Positions 7,695 to 13,852 of a stretch of 20,997 nucleotides of DNA are shown here, piece after piece. The notes under the pieces were generated by a model that saw nothing but the letters and a program-made list of their open reading frames with translations, had not been told where the DNA came from and ran no database searches. The DNA lies in the NCBI GenBank assembly GCA_020346805.1, contig CP070790.1, positions 2,966,495 to 2,987,491 on the forward strand. The letters are read 5' to 3'. This stretch comes from Planctomycetota bacterium. GTDB lineage: Bacteria; Planctomycetota; Phycisphaerae; UBA1845; PWPN01. The position numbers and the translations under genes were made by a program. Every line of letters begins with the position of its first letter. The stretch's first letter is position 1.

Positions 7695-8702
7695 CTATTG
7701 AGCGGGTGCGGTATGGGTCTGGAGTTCCAATGGTTTGGGGGGATACAGCTTGCGGTGGAGTTCAAAATAGGGCTTATATTCTTCAGGGTCGATTGGTTCG
7801 GCAAATCCGGTATAACCCATAGGGGCAAGTATCAACTTTTCCTTGTTTACGTCTTTTAACAGATAATTGCGCACTTTATCAGTTAATTCCTTGGGAGTGT
7901 TGATTGAGACAACGAAGGGACCTTCGGGTACCCGGATAGTTTTGGCAATGACGCGGACCTGGTCTTTGGAAGGCGATAACAATACGAAGCTTCCACCTTT
8001 TTCGGGCCATTTGTTGTAATCGGCTTCATCGATGACGCCGGCCACGTTTTCGAGAACCACGCTCTTGGCGACTTCCAGGGAGCTGATATGGTGGGTATCC
8101 AATTCCAGGCCGAGGATTCCTTTGTCGATTTCTTCTTTGGGAATGCCGGAGTCAAGCAGGGCCCCCAAGGCCAACTCGTTCAGGATATCGCCTGAGGGCA
8201 TGAAATGAAATCGCTTGTTTTTCAACTCACTGAGTGCATGAATTGGTGATTTGGCGGCGACGATAATCAGGCCACGACGATGAGTTTCCTGGTTATTGTT
8301 TTTGGGGACGGCCAGTATCTTGCTGGTTTCGGCATGTGCGATTTGTGAATAATCGGCGGGTGAAAGCATGGCGAACTTGACCCGACCGGTGCCCAAGTGG
8401 ACGCGGATTTGCCGAGGGGTCATGAGATCGAAAGATACCGGCTTATTGAGGTGGAAGGACAGGCCGTCGTTGAACAGGCTCCATTTGGGTACGAAGATCA
8501 GCGGCGGGGGTGAGAACTCCAGTTTGGTTACTCCAACACGAATCGGCGGTTCGCCCAGGCCGCGTAGATTCAGGGGATCGACGATGTTGCCGACGGTACT
8601 GCAGCCCGTTAACAGTAATAATCCAGCCAGCCCGAGCAAGGCGGTCTGCCTGGTACCAGGAGTTGAATGAGGTATACGAGAACAGTAGTTAACTTTGGTC
8701 AT
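7695..8702 (-). CDS. PhnD-like (phosphate/phosphonate-type) substrate-binding lipoprotein, orphan
   Basis: A 335-residue lipoprotein. After a 22-residue polar leader comes a hydrophobic stretch ending in the lipobox LLTGC, with the lipidated cysteine at 34. The mature part begins with the beta-strand pattern of periplasmic binding proteins (IRVGVTKLEFSP). It then shows features of the PhnD / phosphonate-binding family: 'RQIRVHLGTGRVKFAMLSPADY' (split here: RQIRVHLGTG, KFAMLSPADY), a SPIHALSELKNKRFHF segment, and an ALLDSGIPKEEI helix. Such proteins bind an oxyanion-like ligand for an ABC importer, or act as sensory receptors. No permease or ATPase gene is adjacent, so the partner is elsewhere or the protein is a sensor. 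The ATG at 8702 has no clear ribosome site. It lies 56 bp behind the cold-shock-domain gene on the same strand, suggesting co-transcription. The ligand is unknown. Confidence 0.7.
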   Translation of the reverse strand: MTKVNYCSRIPHSTPGTRQTALLGLAGLLLLTGCSTVGNIVDPLNLRGLGEPPIRVGVTKLEFSPPPLIFVPKWSLFNDGLSFHLNKPVSFDLMTPRQIRVHLGTGRVKFAMLSPADYSQIAHAETSKILAVPKNNNQETHRRGLIIVAAKSPIHALSELKNKRFHFMPSGDILNELALGALLDSGIPKEEIDKGILGLELDTHHISSLEVAKSVVLENVAGVIDEADYNKWPEKGGSFVLLSPSKDQVRVIAKTIRVPEGPFVVSINTPKELTDKVRNYLLKDVNKEKLILAPMGYTGFAEPIDPEEYKPYFELHRKLYPPKPLELQTHTAPAQ

Positions 8703-8758
8703 AACGTAGAAAGTATATACCAGTTGGGATTGTTCCGTAAAGGCTCTGAGTTTTGCCG

Positions 8759-9019
8759 TCAGGAGATAATTTTAACGGTTTCATGCAACTGATTTACCAG
8801 GGATCTGTGTTCCTGGTTGAGCATTTCCGCCCAACGGTGCCTGAGGGTCACATTTTTAACCACCGGCTTACCGTCCTGTCCCTGCTGGAATTCGACTATA
8901 TCTCCTCCGTGAAGGTCCTGAAAATCCTCATTTACAGAGAATAACAAGTCGGTACCGGTCTCGGTTTGCAGTATGCCCTGCCGTTCTGATGGCAAAAAAC
9001 ATCGTACGCGCCCGGTCAT
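8759..9019 (-). CDS. Divergent cold-shock-domain protein
   Basis: An 86-residue protein whose first 60 residues follow the cold-shock-domain layout: MTGRVRCFLPSERQGIL resembles the first two strands (usual form TGxVKWFNxxKGFGFI), then LLFSVNEDF replaces the DVFVHFSAI strand, then GGDIVEFQQ (usual GQxVxF) and VKNVTL (usual AxNV). The nucleic-acid-contacting aromatic residues are largely replaced, so RNA or DNA binding may be altered. A short tail (about 62-86), probably helical, follows. The ATG at 9019 is chosen because GGGGG lies about eight bases upstream; an in-frame GTG at 9034 would add five residues but lacks a ribosome site. A promoter and a roughly 90-nt leader with a hairpin precede it. 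The lipoprotein gene follows at 56 bp. Confidence 0.68.
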   Translation of the reverse strand: MTGRVRCFLPSERQGILQTETGTDLLFSVNEDFQDLHGGDIVEFQQGQDGKPVVKNVTLRHRWAEMLNQEHRSLVNQLHETVKIIS

Positions 9020-9050
9020 AATTGACGCCCCCACAGGTTTAATTTGGCGA

Positions 9051-9085
9051 ATTTGCGGGTTATGGAAATGTGATTATCCGCAAAT
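9051..9085 (-). other. Hairpin in the leader of the cold-shock-domain gene
   Basis: ATTTGCGG (9051-9058) and CCGCAAAT (9078-9085) are perfect 8-bp arms around a 19-nt loop. It sits inside the predicted untranslated leader of the cold-shock-domain gene, ending about 30 nt upstream of its start. Structured leaders are typical of regulated cold-shock genes; function here is inference. Confidence 0.4.
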
Positions 9086-9118
9086 CGCAGACACGACAAG
9101 ATGGTTTAACACATTACC

Positions 9119-9147
9119 AGTATCTCACAAGTTGGCAAATTTGACAA
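9119..9147 (-). promoter_or_regulatory. Likely promoter of the cold-shock-domain gene
   Basis: On the minus strand TTGTCA (9147-9142) and GATACT (9124-9119) are separated by 17 bp, matching sigma-70 boxes at five and four of six positions. The transcript would begin near 9112 and carry about 93 nt of leader. Confidence 0.5.
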
Positions 9148-9271
9148 CCTAACATCGGCCTATTTGTGTGAATTTGCGTGGTAGCGATGGATATTTGATT
9201 GTTTTATAAACTATTGCTAACAAATAAGATAAATCACATTTAGTTTTTGGCGACGTTTTTATGGGGCTCAA

Positions 9272-9309
9272 TCTGTTATATTTTTACCAATTATTGGCTT
9301 TTTAACAGA
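9272..9309. repeat. Nested inverted repeats
   Basis: Outer arms TCTGTTA (9272-9278) and TAACAGA (9303-9309) are perfect over 7 bp and enclose an inner dyad CCAAT-T-ATTGG (9287-9297). The two dyads are almost concentric. This could be a regulator site or an RNA stem. Confidence 0.4.
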
Positions 9310-9324
9310 GGGTAACATCCTTAT

Positions 9325-9336
9325 CTGGATATCCAG
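9325..9336. promoter_or_regulatory. 12-bp perfect palindrome CTGGATATCCAG
   Basis: A perfect twofold-symmetric site located 16 bp after the nested dyad and about 100 bp upstream of the predicted promoter of the phosphorylase gene. The symmetry suits a dimeric DNA-binding protein, but no regulator gene is adjacent. Confidence 0.3.
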
Positions 9337-9434
9337 TTGAGTTAGTTATTTTGGGAAGGGAGCTAATGATTGGAAAAATATTCGGGTTATCCGGAGTTGG
9401 GTAAGACTTGCCGCCGATCGGGGATTAATTTGAC

Positions 9435-9462
9435 CTGACCTTTCATCGCCGATAGCTATAAT
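9435..9462 (+). promoter_or_regulatory. Likely promoter of the MTA phosphorylase gene
   Basis: A consensus TATAAT (9457-9462) lies 16 bp after CTGACC (9435-9440). The -10 context GCTATAATTGC closely matches that of the isocitrate dehydrogenase promoter in this window. The leader would be about 78 nt. Confidence 0.5.
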
Positions 9463-9546
9463 TGCCCTTCTAATATGCGTTGGATTTTTTTTATTATGCT
9501 CGATGATTATTTTTTTGATATGTTTTGCATGATGTAGGAGCAGGCT

Positions 9547-10431
9547 GTGAGTTCACCACGAATCGGTATTATTGGAGGGACGGGATTGGGTCAGGCGTTT
9601 GCGGAGCAGGCGAGGAGTAAGGAGATTACTGCTCAGACGCCTTTTGGGTCTCCCAGCGGGCCGATATTTACCGCGCGATGGGAGGGGGTGGAGATTGCCT
9701 TCATCTCTCGGCACGGGCCCGGTCATTTGCTGAATCCGTCGAAGGTGCCTTATCGGGCGAATATATATGCTTTGAAGCAACTCGGTGTTACCCACATAGT
9801 GGCCAGTGGGGCGACGGGTAGTTTGCGGGAAGAGATCGAGCCTCGACACCTGGTCATTTGCGATCAGGTAATTGACAGGACCACCAAACGGGAGAGTACA
9901 TTTTTCGACGAGGGGCTGGTGGGACATGTGGAATTTGCCGAGCCTTTTTGTCCGATACTTCGATCTTTGTTAATCGAGGCCGGCAAACAAGTAGATGCAG
10001 TAGTTCATTCGGCCGGTACTTATGTATGTATGGAAGGCCCCCAGTTGTCCACGGTGGCCGAGTCGAAGATGCACCAGGCGTGGGGCGGGGATTTGATCGG
10101 GATGACCTGTCTGCCGGAGGCCAAGCTGGCCCGCGAGGCGGAGATCTGTTACGCCTTGATCGCCTTGCCAACCGATTACGATTGTTGGCGGCCCCATGAT
10201 CCTGCCAAGGATCGACAGGCGTTACTGACGGAAATCCTCGGTCATTTGCAGATTGCCACCGATAATGCGATCAAGCTGCTGCGGATTGGGCTACCTAAGT
10301 TGGCCCGGCAGTTGGATAAGCCATGTTCGTGCCGAGAGGCGCTGGCCCTGGGGATCTGGTCGGATAAGTCATGTGTAGATGCAGCAGTAGTTGATAGGCT
10401 CAGGCCGATTGTGGGGCGGTATTTTGATTAG
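9547..10431 (+). CDS. mtnP: S-methyl-5'-thioadenosine phosphorylase (purine phosphorylase family)
   Basis: Cleaves methylthioadenosine (or a related purine nucleoside) with phosphate to adenine and methylthioribose-1-phosphate, as part of methionine salvage. Features by family: IGGTG at 9-13 (phosphate loop, Thr12), SRHGPGH at 54-60, NYQAN-like PYRANIYALK at 68-77, MEGPQLST at 162-169, GMT with the ribose-contacting Met186, and TDYDCW at 209-214 with Asp210 and Asp212. The TDYDCW form and the downstream ALxxD-like context favour MTAP over guanosine/inosine phosphorylase. Compared with the usual GPRFSTRAES, this protein has GPQLSTVAES, losing two arginines. That may affect phosphate or substrate binding. 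Length (294) is normal. The GTG start at 9547 follows AGGAG by six bases. The gene is convergent with the MBOAT gene, 34 bp away. No other methionine-salvage gene is present. Confidence 0.88.
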   Translation: MSSPRIGIIGGTGLGQAFAEQARSKEITAQTPFGSPSGPIFTARWEGVEIAFISRHGPGHLLNPSKVPYRANIYALKQLGVTHIVASGATGSLREEIEPRHLVICDQVIDRTTKRESTFFDEGLVGHVEFAEPFCPILRSLLIEAGKQVDAVVHSAGTYVCMEGPQLSTVAESKMHQAWGGDLIGMTCLPEAKLAREAEICYALIALPTDYDCWRPHDPAKDRQALLTEILGHLQIATDNAIKLLRIGLPKLARQLDKPCSCREALALGIWSDKSCVDAAVVDRLRPIVGRYFD

Positions 10432-10449
10432 GTAATGTTTATATTCTTG

Positions 10450-10480
10450 CTTGGGATTCGTCAGATCAGTTAAATCCAAG
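10450..10480. terminator. Weak hairpin at the junction of two convergent genes
   Basis: CTTGGGATT (10450-10458) can pair with AATCCAAG (10473-10480) with one bulged G. It overlaps the 3' end of the MBOAT gene and lies 19 bp after the phosphorylase stop. There is no T-run, so it is only a possible bidirectional terminator. Confidence 0.25.
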
Positions 10481-11728
10481 AAGTTCGATGAATCGCTGAC
10501 CGACAAGTCTTAGTTGATGATTTTCATCCATGAACCAGGCGATGGTAACGATCTGGTAATGAAACGACAGCAGCCAGGCCAGGCCGATATTGATGGGGCT
10601 GTTGACCAGGCGGGCGCGGGCAAAAATCCTGTAAAATTGTGTGTTGTTTTCGCGTTGTTTTTGCCAGTAGCGGGACCAATATCTCCATACGGTCATACCG
10701 ATTCCCTGCGACAGTCCCCAACAAATATATCCGAGGTAGGTGCCGTGCCAGACGGCGGTGAAGAGGAAAATAATGATGTAGTTGATGGGGACGTGTCGGC
10801 GATTTCCTCCCAAGGGGATATAAAGGTAGTCGCGCAGCCAGGCCCCGAGGGTGATGTGCCAGCGTCGCCAGAACTCGGCAATGGAGGTGGCCCGCCAGGG
10901 GTAATTGAAATTCTCCGGTACGCGAAAGCCCATCAATCGGCCGATGCCGATGCTCAGGTCGATGTATCCGCTGATCCATAGATAGATTGACATGGGTGCG
11001 GCATAGAGCAGAGGCATCATCTGTCCGAAGGACATGTTTTGAGGATTAGCAAACAAGGTGTCGAAGGGGAACTTGTCCATAACCACGGCCATGATGCCCA
11101 GACGAACAAGCCCGACAAAGATTCGCAGAAGGCCTCCACCAATTTTGAGGTTCCGTAGATGATTGTCCTGCAATTGTTGGGAGAAGTCGTCGTATCGGTA
11201 GATGGGGCCCATGCGCAGGGTTGGTGCGAAGAGCAAGTAGGCGAGGAATCCGCCGGTGGTCGGGGCCGGCAATTTGCCATTTGATACATCAAAGATTACA
11301 TGAACGGTTTTGAGGAATATAAAACCGATACCCGCCCAATGGAGATAGAAATAGAATGGTTTTTCGACCGGAGGCAACCACGAAGGTTGAGGGCAATAGA
11401 GTAGAGCGGCGTATATGACGGTTAAGATGGCAATTCCCGGCCATGGTCGTGCCGGTATGGCGAATTCGCGCACAAATATCAGACCGATGATTGCGAGTGC
11501 GGCAATGGCCAAGGTATATCCGTGCCCGAGGGTGATCAGGGACAATAGCAGACTGCTGAGGATCAGGTAGGCGGTTCTGTATTTTGGACGGATGAGCCAA
11601 AATAAGCCAACAAAGGGTAAATAGAGTAACAACCCCAGCGGGCCTCGGGGCAAATCGTATCCGTCCTGCATGAAGTGTATCAGGCCGTCGGGGCGAAATG
11701 CGAACTGGATAGTTGTGGCCAAGATCAA
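10466..11728 (-). CDS. MBOAT-family membrane O-acyltransferase
   Basis: A 420-residue integral membrane protein with about ten hydrophobic segments. Family marks are GPIYRYDDF at 174-182 (like the GPIDRYRRF of DltB), SGYIDLSIGIGRLMGF at 253-268, WRRWHITLGAWLRDYLYIPLGG at 287-308 (read as WRRWHITL plus LRDYLYIPLGG) and the catalytic-type histidine His328 in AVWHGTYLGY. Such proteins transfer acyl or acetyl groups across the membrane to surface polymers such as alginate, cellulose or teichoic acid. Here the usual partner (an AlgX/AlgJ-like or DltD-like SGNH protein) is missing, and the acceptor is unknown. The first residue is read from TTG at 11728, preceded by GGAG at a spacing of about seven; no better start is seen. 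It shares its upstream region with the divergent isocitrate dehydrogenase gene. Confidence 0.88.
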   Translation of the reverse strand: MILATTIQFAFRPDGLIHFMQDGYDLPRGPLGLLLYLPFVGLFWLIRPKYRTAYLILSSLLLSLITLGHGYTLAIAALAIIGLIFVREFAIPARPWPGIAILTVIYAALLYCPQPSWLPPVEKPFYFYLHWAGIGFIFLKTVHVIFDVSNGKLPAPTTGGFLAYLLFAPTLRMGPIYRYDDFSQQLQDNHLRNLKIGGGLLRIFVGLVRLGIMAVVMDKFPFDTLFANPQNMSFGQMMPLLYAAPMSIYLWISGYIDLSIGIGRLMGFRVPENFNYPWRATSIAEFWRRWHITLGAWLRDYLYIPLGGNRRHVPINYIIIFLFTAVWHGTYLGYICWGLSQGIGMTVWRYWSRYWQKQRENNTQFYRIFARARLVNSPINIGLAWLLSFHYQIVTIAWFMDENHQLRLVGQRFIELLGFN

Positions 11729-11758
11729 TGACAGCTCCGGGATATTACAAACATTCCA

Positions 11759-11786
11759 TTGCGGGTCTTTTCAGGTTGGCTATAAT
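11759..11786 (+). promoter_or_regulatory. Likely promoter of the isocitrate dehydrogenase-hemC operon
   Basis: TTGCGG (11759-11764), a 16-bp spacer, then a consensus TATAAT (11781-11786) in the context GCTATAATCGC, very like the phosphorylase promoter. The leader would be about 85 nt. Confidence 0.5.
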
Positions 11787-11876
11787 CGCAAATGACGATC
11801 AGAACGCAACCCCCAGCCCTTTAATCGGTATTGTTTATGGGTTATAGGGGTGGATGGTTATGAGAGGTAACTTTCG

Positions 11877-12887
11877 ATGGCTCATATTGTCTGTCTGATA
11901 CCCGGTGACGGGATTGGTCCGGAAGTAACCACCGCGGCGCGTCAGGTGATTGAAGCTTCGGGTATTAATGTGGAATGGGTGCCGCTACCGGCGGGTGAGA
12001 CGGGGTTGGAGTTTTGCGGTAGTGCGCTTCCCGAGCGTACGATTGCGGCGATTGCCGGTCACGGGGTGGCCCTCAAGGGACCCATCACCACCCCCATTGC
12101 CAGGGGACACGTTAGTGTTAACGTTCAGCTTCGCCAGCGTCTGAGTCTTTTTGCGGCATTTAGGCCGGTTCGCAACTTACCCAAGGTCAAGTCCCGCTAC
12201 GACAACGTCAATTTGATTATTGTCCGCGAGAATACGGAGGGGCTTTATTCGGGTCTGGAGAATGAGGTGATACCGGGGGTGATTCAAAGTCTTAAGATTG
12301 CCACGGCGGATGCATCGACGCGGATATCAGAGTTTGCTTTCGATTACGCAACCAAGATGAAAAGGAAGAAAGTTACCGTCTTTCACAAAGCCAATATCAT
12401 GAAGAAGTCGGACGGTCTGTTTCTGAATTGTGCCCGGAAGGTATATTCCGGACGTTCGCAGGATATTGGGTATGAGGAAATGATCATCGATAACGGGTGT
12501 ATGCAATTGGTGCGCGACCCGTCGCAGTTCGATGTTTTGCTGTTGGAAAACTTTTACGGTGATATCATCAGTGATTTGGCGGCCGGCATGGTGGGGGGGC
12601 CTGGTATGGTACCGGGGGCGAATTTTGGTCAGAGTTGTGCGGTTTTTGAGCCGGTTCATGGTTCGGCGCCGGATATTGCCCGCACCAATGTGGCCAATCC
12701 GCTGGCTTGCATAATGAGCGGGGTTATGATGCTTCGCTATCTTGGGGAGCATCAAACTGCGGATCAGATTTGTAATGCCTATGAGTTCGTACTTCGGGAA
12801 GGTAATCCTGAAAATCTGACACGTGATATGGGGGGTACGGCAGGCACGGAACAGTTTACCGAAGCGGTTATCCGGGCGATGACGTGA
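11877..12887 (+). CDS. NAD-type isocitrate dehydrogenase (isopropylmalate dehydrogenase superfamily)
   Basis: Oxidatively decarboxylates isocitrate to 2-oxoglutarate in the TCA cycle. The 336-residue length and sequence follow the compact mitochondrial-IDH3-like class, not the longer E. coli Icd. Landmarks: IPGDGIGPEV at 8-17; the isocitrate-binding SVNVQLRQRLSLFAAFRP at 80-97 (Ser80, Asn82, Arg86), which distinguishes it from isopropylmalate dehydrogenase; VRENTEGLYSG at 116-126; HKANIMK at 170-176; NFYGDIISD at 225-233 with metal ligands Asp229 and Asp233; and HGSAPDIA at 261-268, the NAD-binding loop. The ATG at 11877 is preceded by GAGAGG about ten bases upstream. Its stop overlaps the hemC start by 4 nt, so the two form a coupled operon. 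The symbol is left open because close homologues are named inconsistently (icd, IDH3-like). Confidence 0.9.
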   Translation: MAHIVCLIPGDGIGPEVTTAARQVIEASGINVEWVPLPAGETGLEFCGSALPERTIAAIAGHGVALKGPITTPIARGHVSVNVQLRQRLSLFAAFRPVRNLPKVKSRYDNVNLIIVRENTEGLYSGLENEVIPGVIQSLKIATADASTRISEFAFDYATKMKRKKVTVFHKANIMKKSDGLFLNCARKVYSGRSQDIGYEEMIIDNGCMQLVRDPSQFDVLLLENFYGDIISDLAAGMVGGPGMVPGANFGQSCAVFEPVHGSAPDIARTNVANPLACIMSGVMMLRYLGEHQTADQICNAYEFVLREGNPENLTRDMGGTAGTEQFTEAVIRAMT

Positions 12888-13822
12888 TTAGATCAGCAAG
12901 CGGTGAAACTTTAGTTGTGGGTACCCGCGGTTCCCAACTGGCCCGGGCACAGACGCAGTGGGTGCTCGATCGTCTGCAAGCCTGTTATCCGGATTTATCC
13001 ATCCAAACTGAAATTATAAGTACCGCCGGCGATCGGCAGAGGATTAAGCCTTTGCCGGAAATAGGGGGTAAGGGTTTGTTTACCGAAGATCTGGAACGGG
13101 CGTTGCTTGCCGGTTCGATAGATTTGGCGGTTCATTCGGCCAAGGATTTGCCGACCAGACTTACGGAGGGCCTTGAGGTTTTGGCTTATCCGGCCAGAGA
13201 AGATCCACGGGATGCATGGATTTCGGCGGATGGCCGCTGGTTCGATGAATTGCCTGACGGCAGTACGGTGGGAACAAGCAGTCTTCGCCGACAGGCCCAG
13301 TTGTTGATGCATCGAAAGGATCTGACTTTCATAGGGCTGAGGGGTAACGTTGACACGCGGATCAAGAAGGTGCATCGTGGGGACTGTGCGGGGGCAGTGT
13401 TGGCGATGGCGGGGCTGATACGAACCGGACTCACCCAGCATGTTACTCATCCGTTCGAACCGGCGATATGTTTGCCAGCGCCGGGGCAGGGGGCTTTGGC
13501 CTTGGAGGGTCGGTGCGGCGACGACCGGATCCGCGAATATTTGCAGGTTATTCATGATGAACTTACGGCGACGGCGGTGGAATGCGAACGGGCGGTTTTG
13601 AAGGAATTGGATGCGGGCTGTCGGGCCCCGGTAGCGGTTTATGCCCGGGTGGTGGAGGATGAATTGCAGTGTGAAGCATTGGTATCGGATCCGAGGGGTG
13701 AACGATTTATTCGTGTTGAAGCGAGCTATTCGCCAAGTCAGCCCGATATGGTGGTTCAGCAGATTGTTGATGAATTACGATTGCAGAGGGCCGACGATAT
13801 TATTGCTGAATGTCGGCAATAA
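12884..13822 (+). CDS. hemC: Hydroxymethylbilane synthase (porphobilinogen deaminase)
   Basis: Joins four porphobilinogen units into hydroxymethylbilane in heme/tetrapyrrole synthesis, in the cytoplasm. The N-terminal VGTRGSQLARAQ (12-23), DLAVHSAKDLP (80-90; Asp88 corresponds to the catalytic Asp84 of E. coli), GTSSLRRQAQL (130-140), GLRGNVDTR (151-159) and PAPGQGALALE (198-208) are all intact. Cys246 in LDAGCRAPVA is the attachment site of the dipyrromethane cofactor. Length (312) is typical. The start is GTG at 12884, within a GTGA overlap with the end of the isocitrate dehydrogenase gene, which implies translational coupling. No other hem gene follows; the next gene is convergent. The pairing of a TCA enzyme with hemC is unusual but both feed 2-oxoglutarate/glutamate-derived tetrapyrrole supply. 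Confidence 0.97.
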   Translation: MIRSASGETLVVGTRGSQLARAQTQWVLDRLQACYPDLSIQTEIISTAGDRQRIKPLPEIGGKGLFTEDLERALLAGSIDLAVHSAKDLPTRLTEGLEVLAYPAREDPRDAWISADGRWFDELPDGSTVGTSSLRRQAQLLMHRKDLTFIGLRGNVDTRIKKVHRGDCAGAVLAMAGLIRTGLTQHVTHPFEPAICLPAPGQGALALEGRCGDDRIREYLQVIHDELTATAVECERAVLKELDAGCRAPVAVYARVVEDELQCEALVSDPRGERFIRVEASYSPSQPDMVVQQIVDELRLQRADDIIAECRQ

Positions 13823-13823
13823 T
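13799..13823 (+). terminator. Hairpin at the end of hemC
   Basis: ATTATTGC (13799-13806) and GCAATAAT (13816-13823) are perfect 8-bp arms with a 9-nt loop, spanning the hemC stop codon. A short T-run follows about 15 nt later. The stem is AT-rich and the T-run is not adjacent, so it is a weak terminator candidate between the convergent hemC and permease genes. Confidence 0.35.
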
Positions 13824-13852
13824 GATTTATTCCGCGAGTTTTTAATGTTCTA

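Larger units (their letters stand above)
9148..9429. other. AT-rich gene-free region with dyads
   Basis: No open frame of credible composition lies here on either strand. The region is AT-rich compared with the flanking genes. It holds a nested inverted repeat at 9272-9309 and a 12-bp palindrome at 9325-9336. It could be a long control region or contain a small RNA; I see no family I can name. Confidence 0.4.

Noticed and set aside
9035..9546. A possible tRNA, 6S RNA or riboswitch in the long gene-free region
   Set aside because: I could not fold a cloverleaf, a 6S-like bulged stem or any named aptamer from the visible dyads.
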